DNA of 8,924 nt, taken from Hyphomicrobiales bacterium. GTDB taxonomy: Bacteria; Pseudomonadota; Alphaproteobacteria; Rhizobiales; Aestuariivirgaceae. The DNA lies in NCBI GenBank assembly GCA_020029455.1, contig JAIBJH010000097.1:1-8924 (forward strand). Reading direction: 5' to 3'. The translations under genes were made by a program, and so were the position numbers. Under the pieces are notes generated by a model. The model was not told the origin of the DNA, did not search any database, and saw only the letters and a list, made by a program, of their open reading frames with translations. Positions 6,779 through 8,924 of the stretch are shown here, piece after piece (within the stretch, counting starts at the first letter, position 1; each line of letters begins with the position of its first letter).

Positions 6779-6816
6779 TATTGCATCGCAAAACGTCATT
6801 GCAATGCAATATGAGC
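6774..6816. promoter_or_regulatory. 13-bp perfect inverted repeat, probable RhaR operator (outer)
   Basis: GCTCATATTGCAT at 6774-6786 is exactly repeated in inverted orientation at 6804-6816, with a 17-bp spacer. It sits in the middle of the only divergent intergenic region of the locus and covers the candidate minus-strand promoter. DeoR-family repressors typically bind inverted or repeated half-sites near the genes they control, and RhaR is encoded in the adjoining operon, so this is the natural candidate site. Assignment to RhaR is inference. Confidence 0.6.
6775..6804 (-). promoter_or_regulatory. Candidate promoter of the hydroxylase-rhaR-rhaSTPQ operon
   Basis: On the minus strand TTGCAA (6804-6799) and TATGAG (6780-6775) are separated by 18 bp, each matching four of six positions of the sigma-70 -35 and -10 consensus. 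Transcription would start near 6768 and give a leader of about 40 nt. Both hexamers lie inside the inverted repeats described at 6774-6829, which would suit repression by RhaR. A perfect TTGACA also occurs at 6764-6759 but has no acceptable -10 at the right distance. This is a pattern match only. Confidence 0.35.
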
Positions 6817-6829
6817 AGTTGCAATGACG
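6794..6829. promoter_or_regulatory. 11-bp perfect inverted repeat, probable RhaR operator (inner, nested)
   Basis: CGTCATTGCAA at 6794-6804 is exactly repeated in inverted orientation at 6819-6829 with a 14-bp spacer. It interleaves with the 13-bp repeat at 6774-6816, sharing base 6804 and most of the spacer, and contains the perfect palindrome CATTGCAATG (6797-6806). TGCAAT-type half-sites therefore recur several times in both orientations, which looks like a multi-protomer regulator binding site. Which arms are really used cannot be decided from one sequence. Confidence 0.6.
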
Positions 6830-6837
6830 ATTGATGA

Positions 6838-6866
6838 TTGACCATGAGCGATTGCCTTCTTATGGT
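6838..6866 (+). promoter_or_regulatory. Candidate rhaD promoter giving a leaderless mRNA
   Basis: TTGACC (6838-6843, five of six matches to the -35 consensus) and TATGGT (6861-6866, four of six to the -10) are exactly 17 bp apart. Transcription would then begin about 7 nt after the -10, at or next to the A of the rhaD ATG at 6873. There is no Shine-Dalgarno sequence ahead of that ATG (the preceding bases are pyrimidine-rich), which agrees with a leaderless transcript. The promoter lies just downstream of the inverted-repeat operators. It is a pattern match without experimental support. Confidence 0.4.
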
Positions 6867-6872
6867 CATTTC

Positions 6873-8924
6873 ATGCCCGACATTCTTCTGAAATCCCTCT
6901 GGGATGACACCCACGCCAAGACACTCGATGAGCCGGGCCTCCTGCTCTACCGTTCCAATCTCCTGGGTTCCGATCTCCGCATCACCAATTTTGGTGGCGG
7001 CAACACATCCGCAAAAATCACGCAAAAGGATCCGCTCACAGACGAAGACGCTGAAGTCCTATGGGTCAAGGGCTCCGGAGGCGACATCGGTTCCATGAAG
7101 CTTGATGGCTTCGCCACGCTTTACATGGACAAACTTCTCTCGCTGAAGAAGCTCTACAAGGGCCTCGACCAGGAGGATGCCATGGTTCATGCGCTGAACC
7201 ACTGCATCTTCAATCTCAATCCGCGCGCTCCTTCAATCGACACCTGTCTCCACGGTTATGTGCCCTGGCCTCATGTGGACCATGTGCATTCCGATGCGGT
7301 GATCGCCATTGCCGCATCCGAAGCATCAGAGAGGCTGACGACGGCGATCTTCGGCGATGAGATGGGTTATCTGCCCTGGCAGCGCCCCGGCATCGACCTC
7401 GGCATCAAGCTTGGCAATCTCGCGGCCTCCAATCCCAAACTGTTGGGCGTCGTGCTGGGTTCCCACGGTCTCTTCACCTGGGGCAAAACCTCGAAGGAAT
7501 GCTACGAGACGACGCTGCACATTATCAACAAGGCCGCCAGCTGGCTCGATAAGAACATCCAGCGCCCCGTCTTCGAGGGCGAGGCCATCAAGTCTCTTTC
7601 ACCGGATGAACGCCGCGCCATCGCCATTCGCCTCATGCCAGAAATCCGTGGCCGCATCTCCAAGGAAGAATACAAGGCAGGTCATTTCAACGACGCGCCT
7701 GAGGTGCTCGAATTCGTCAACAGCAAACAGCTTGGCGAGCTCGCGCCCCTTGGAACCTCCTGTCCCGATCATTTTCTGCGCACCAAGATCAGGCCGCTGA
7801 TCGCGCCTCATGATGCCGATGGTGCAAAGCTCGATGAATTGTTGGAAGGCTATCGCAAGGACTACGCGGGATATTACAACCGCTGCAAGCATGCGGACTC
7901 TCCCGCTATGCGCGATGCCAATGCGGTGATCTATCTCGTGCCGCAGGTTGGCATGCTCTCCTTCGCCAAGGATAAGGCCACGGCTCGCATCGCCGCCGAA
8001 TTCTATGTGAATGCCATCAATGTCATGCGCGGTGCTTCTGGTGTCTCGAAATACAGAGGCCTTCCCGAACAGGAAGCCTTCAATATCGAATACTGGCTGC
8101 TGGAAGAAGCAAAGCTGCAGCGCATGCCGAAGCCGAAATCGTTGCAGGGCCGCGTTGCGCTCGTCACGGGCGGGGCGAGCGGCATTGGCCTTGCGATCGC
8201 TGAAAAGCTGCTTGCCGAAGGCGCCTGCGTTTCAATCGCCGATATCAATGATGAAGGCATGAAGGAAGCCCAAGCCGCGATCTCCAAACGCTTCGGCAAG
8301 GACAATGTCTTTGCCGTGAAGATGGACGTCACTAGCGAAGAAGCCGTCATCAAGGGATTTGAAGACACGATTGCCCAATTCGGCGGCCTCGACATTGTGG
8401 TGAACAATGCCGGCATCGCCATCCCCTCGCCTGCCGAAAGCACAACGCTCGATATCTGGAACAAGCAGATGGCCATTCTCGGCACGGGATACTTCCTTGT
8501 GGGCCGTGAGGGTTTCCGCATCCTGAAGCGCCAGAACTGCGCCGGCTCCATGATCTATATCGCCTCGAAAAACGGCATGGTGGCCTCGCCCGGCACCTCC
8601 GCCTATGGCGCCATGAAGGCCGCAGAAATCCATCTCGCCCGCGTGCTGGCTGCCGAAGGTGCGCCGCTTGGAATTCGCGTCAACACCGTCAATCCCGATG
8701 CGGTGCTCCGCGGCTCAAAGATCATGTCGGAAGGCTTTCGCCAGAGCAGAGCCGCAAGCCTCGGCATCAAGCCGGAAGAACTCGACGACCACTATCGCAA
8801 GCGCTCGCTTTTGCAGCGCTCGGTCTATCCGGAAGACATCGCCGAAGCCGTCTACTGGTTCGCCTCCGATGCCTCCAATAAGTCGACTGGCAATATCTTG
8901 AACGTGGATGCGGGCCATCTTGCA
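6873..8924 (+). CDS. rhaD: Bifunctional rhamnulose-1-phosphate aldolase / short-chain dehydrogenase RhaD (3' end cut by window)
   Basis: Fusion enzyme of L-rhamnose catabolism; 684 codons are visible with no stop, and the family is about 700 residues, so only a few C-terminal residues are missing. The N-terminal half is a class II aldolase: GGGNTSAK (42-49), KGSGGDIG, the metal-site HVDHVH segment (134-139, ligands probably H137 and H139) and SHGLF (H198). After a linker the C-terminal half is a short-chain dehydrogenase: nucleotide-binding TGGASGIG (432-439), NNAG (511-514) and a catalytic Ser565, Tyr578, Lys582 set with ideal spacing. The aldolase should split rhamnulose-1-phosphate into dihydroxyacetone phosphate and L-lactaldehyde, and the dehydrogenase half is thought to act on lactaldehyde. 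The ATG is chosen from the conserved N-terminus (MPDILLKSLWDD); it has no Shine-Dalgarno sequence. It is divergent from the transporter operon and probably under RhaR control. Confidence 0.93.
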   Translation, partial: MPDILLKSLWDDTHAKTLDEPGLLLYRSNLLGSDLRITNFGGGNTSAKITQKDPLTDEDAEVLWVKGSGGDIGSMKLDGFATLYMDKLLSLKKLYKGLDQEDAMVHALNHCIFNLNPRAPSIDTCLHGYVPWPHVDHVHSDAVIAIAASEASERLTTAIFGDEMGYLPWQRPGIDLGIKLGNLAASNPKLLGVVLGSHGLFTWGKTSKECYETTLHIINKAASWLDKNIQRPVFEGEAIKSLSPDERRAIAIRLMPEIRGRISKEEYKAGHFNDAPEVLEFVNSKQLGELAPLGTSCPDHFLRTKIRPLIAPHDADGAKLDELLEGYRKDYAGYYNRCKHADSPAMRDANAVIYLVPQVGMLSFAKDKATARIAAEFYVNAINVMRGASGVSKYRGLPEQEAFNIEYWLLEEAKLQRMPKPKSLQGRVALVTGGASGIGLAIAEKLLAEGACVSIADINDEGMKEAQAAISKRFGKDNVFAVKMDVTSEEAVIKGFEDTIAQFGGLDIVVNNAGIAIPSPAESTTLDIWNKQMAILGTGYFLVGREGFRILKRQNCAGSMIYIASKNGMVASPGTSAYGAMKAAEIHLARVLAAEGAPLGIRVNTVNPDAVLRGSKIMSEGFRQSRAASLGIKPEELDDHYRKRSLLQRSVYPEDIAEAVYWFASDASNKSTGNILNVDAGHLA

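Noticed and set aside
6829..6841. GATTGA tandem (7-bp period) as a CRISPR-like or microsatellite repeat
   Set aside because: Only two short units; probably chance or part of the promoter region.
8003..8633. Minus-strand open frames antisense to rhaD
   Set aside because: The plus frame encodes a complete dehydrogenase domain with catalytic residues; the antisense frames show no family features.

Overview
The window is an L-rhamnose catabolism locus of the rhizobial type. It most likely comes from an alphaproteobacterium of the order Hyphomicrobiales/Rhizobiales. Four things suggest this: the gene set and order match the rhaR-S-T-P-Q ABC-uptake operon described in Rhizobium leguminosarum; the enzyme is the fused rhamnulose-1-phosphate aldolase/dehydrogenase; base composition is moderately GC-rich; and a G/C-rich CCCTCCCC-type palindromic repeat of the kind scattered through such genomes is present. 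The species cannot be named from the sequence.

Layout. Positions 1-215 hold no confident gene; only a possible minus-strand start lies at the very edge. Minus-strand genes then fill 216-6728. In transcription order (right to left) these are a membrane fatty-acid-hydroxylase/sterol-desaturase family protein, the DeoR-family regulator RhaR, the periplasmic rhamnose-binding protein RhaS, the double-domain ABC ATPase RhaT, and the permeases RhaP and RhaQ. Most junctions are tight: 8 nt overlap for hydroxylase/rhaR, 39 nt gap for rhaR/rhaS, and one-base TGATG overlaps for rhaT/rhaP and rhaP/rhaQ. The exception is a 154-nt gap between rhaS and rhaT, which is filled by a long inverted-repeat element. 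A 144-bp AT-richer divergent control region (6729-6872) separates this operon from the plus-strand rhaD gene (6873 to the window end, cut just before its stop).

How it works together (family knowledge plus inference). RhaS captures L-rhamnose in the periplasm and RhaP/RhaQ with RhaT import it. Isomerase and kinase steps, not encoded here, would yield rhamnulose or its phosphate. RhaD would then cleave to a triose phosphate and L-lactaldehyde, with its dehydrogenase half acting on the aldehyde product. RhaR probably represses both divergent units by binding the nested perfect inverted repeats in 6774-6829.

Most worth a second look are the hydroxylase leading the regulator/transporter operon, the nested 13-bp and 11-bp inverted repeats between the divergent genes, a promoter match that would make rhaD mRNA leaderless, the inverted-repeat element overlapping the rhaT ribosome-binding site, and the absence of the expected mutarotase and kinase directly after rhaQ. 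I found no CRISPR array, tRNA, rRNA, transposase, or clear evidence of an entirely new system.
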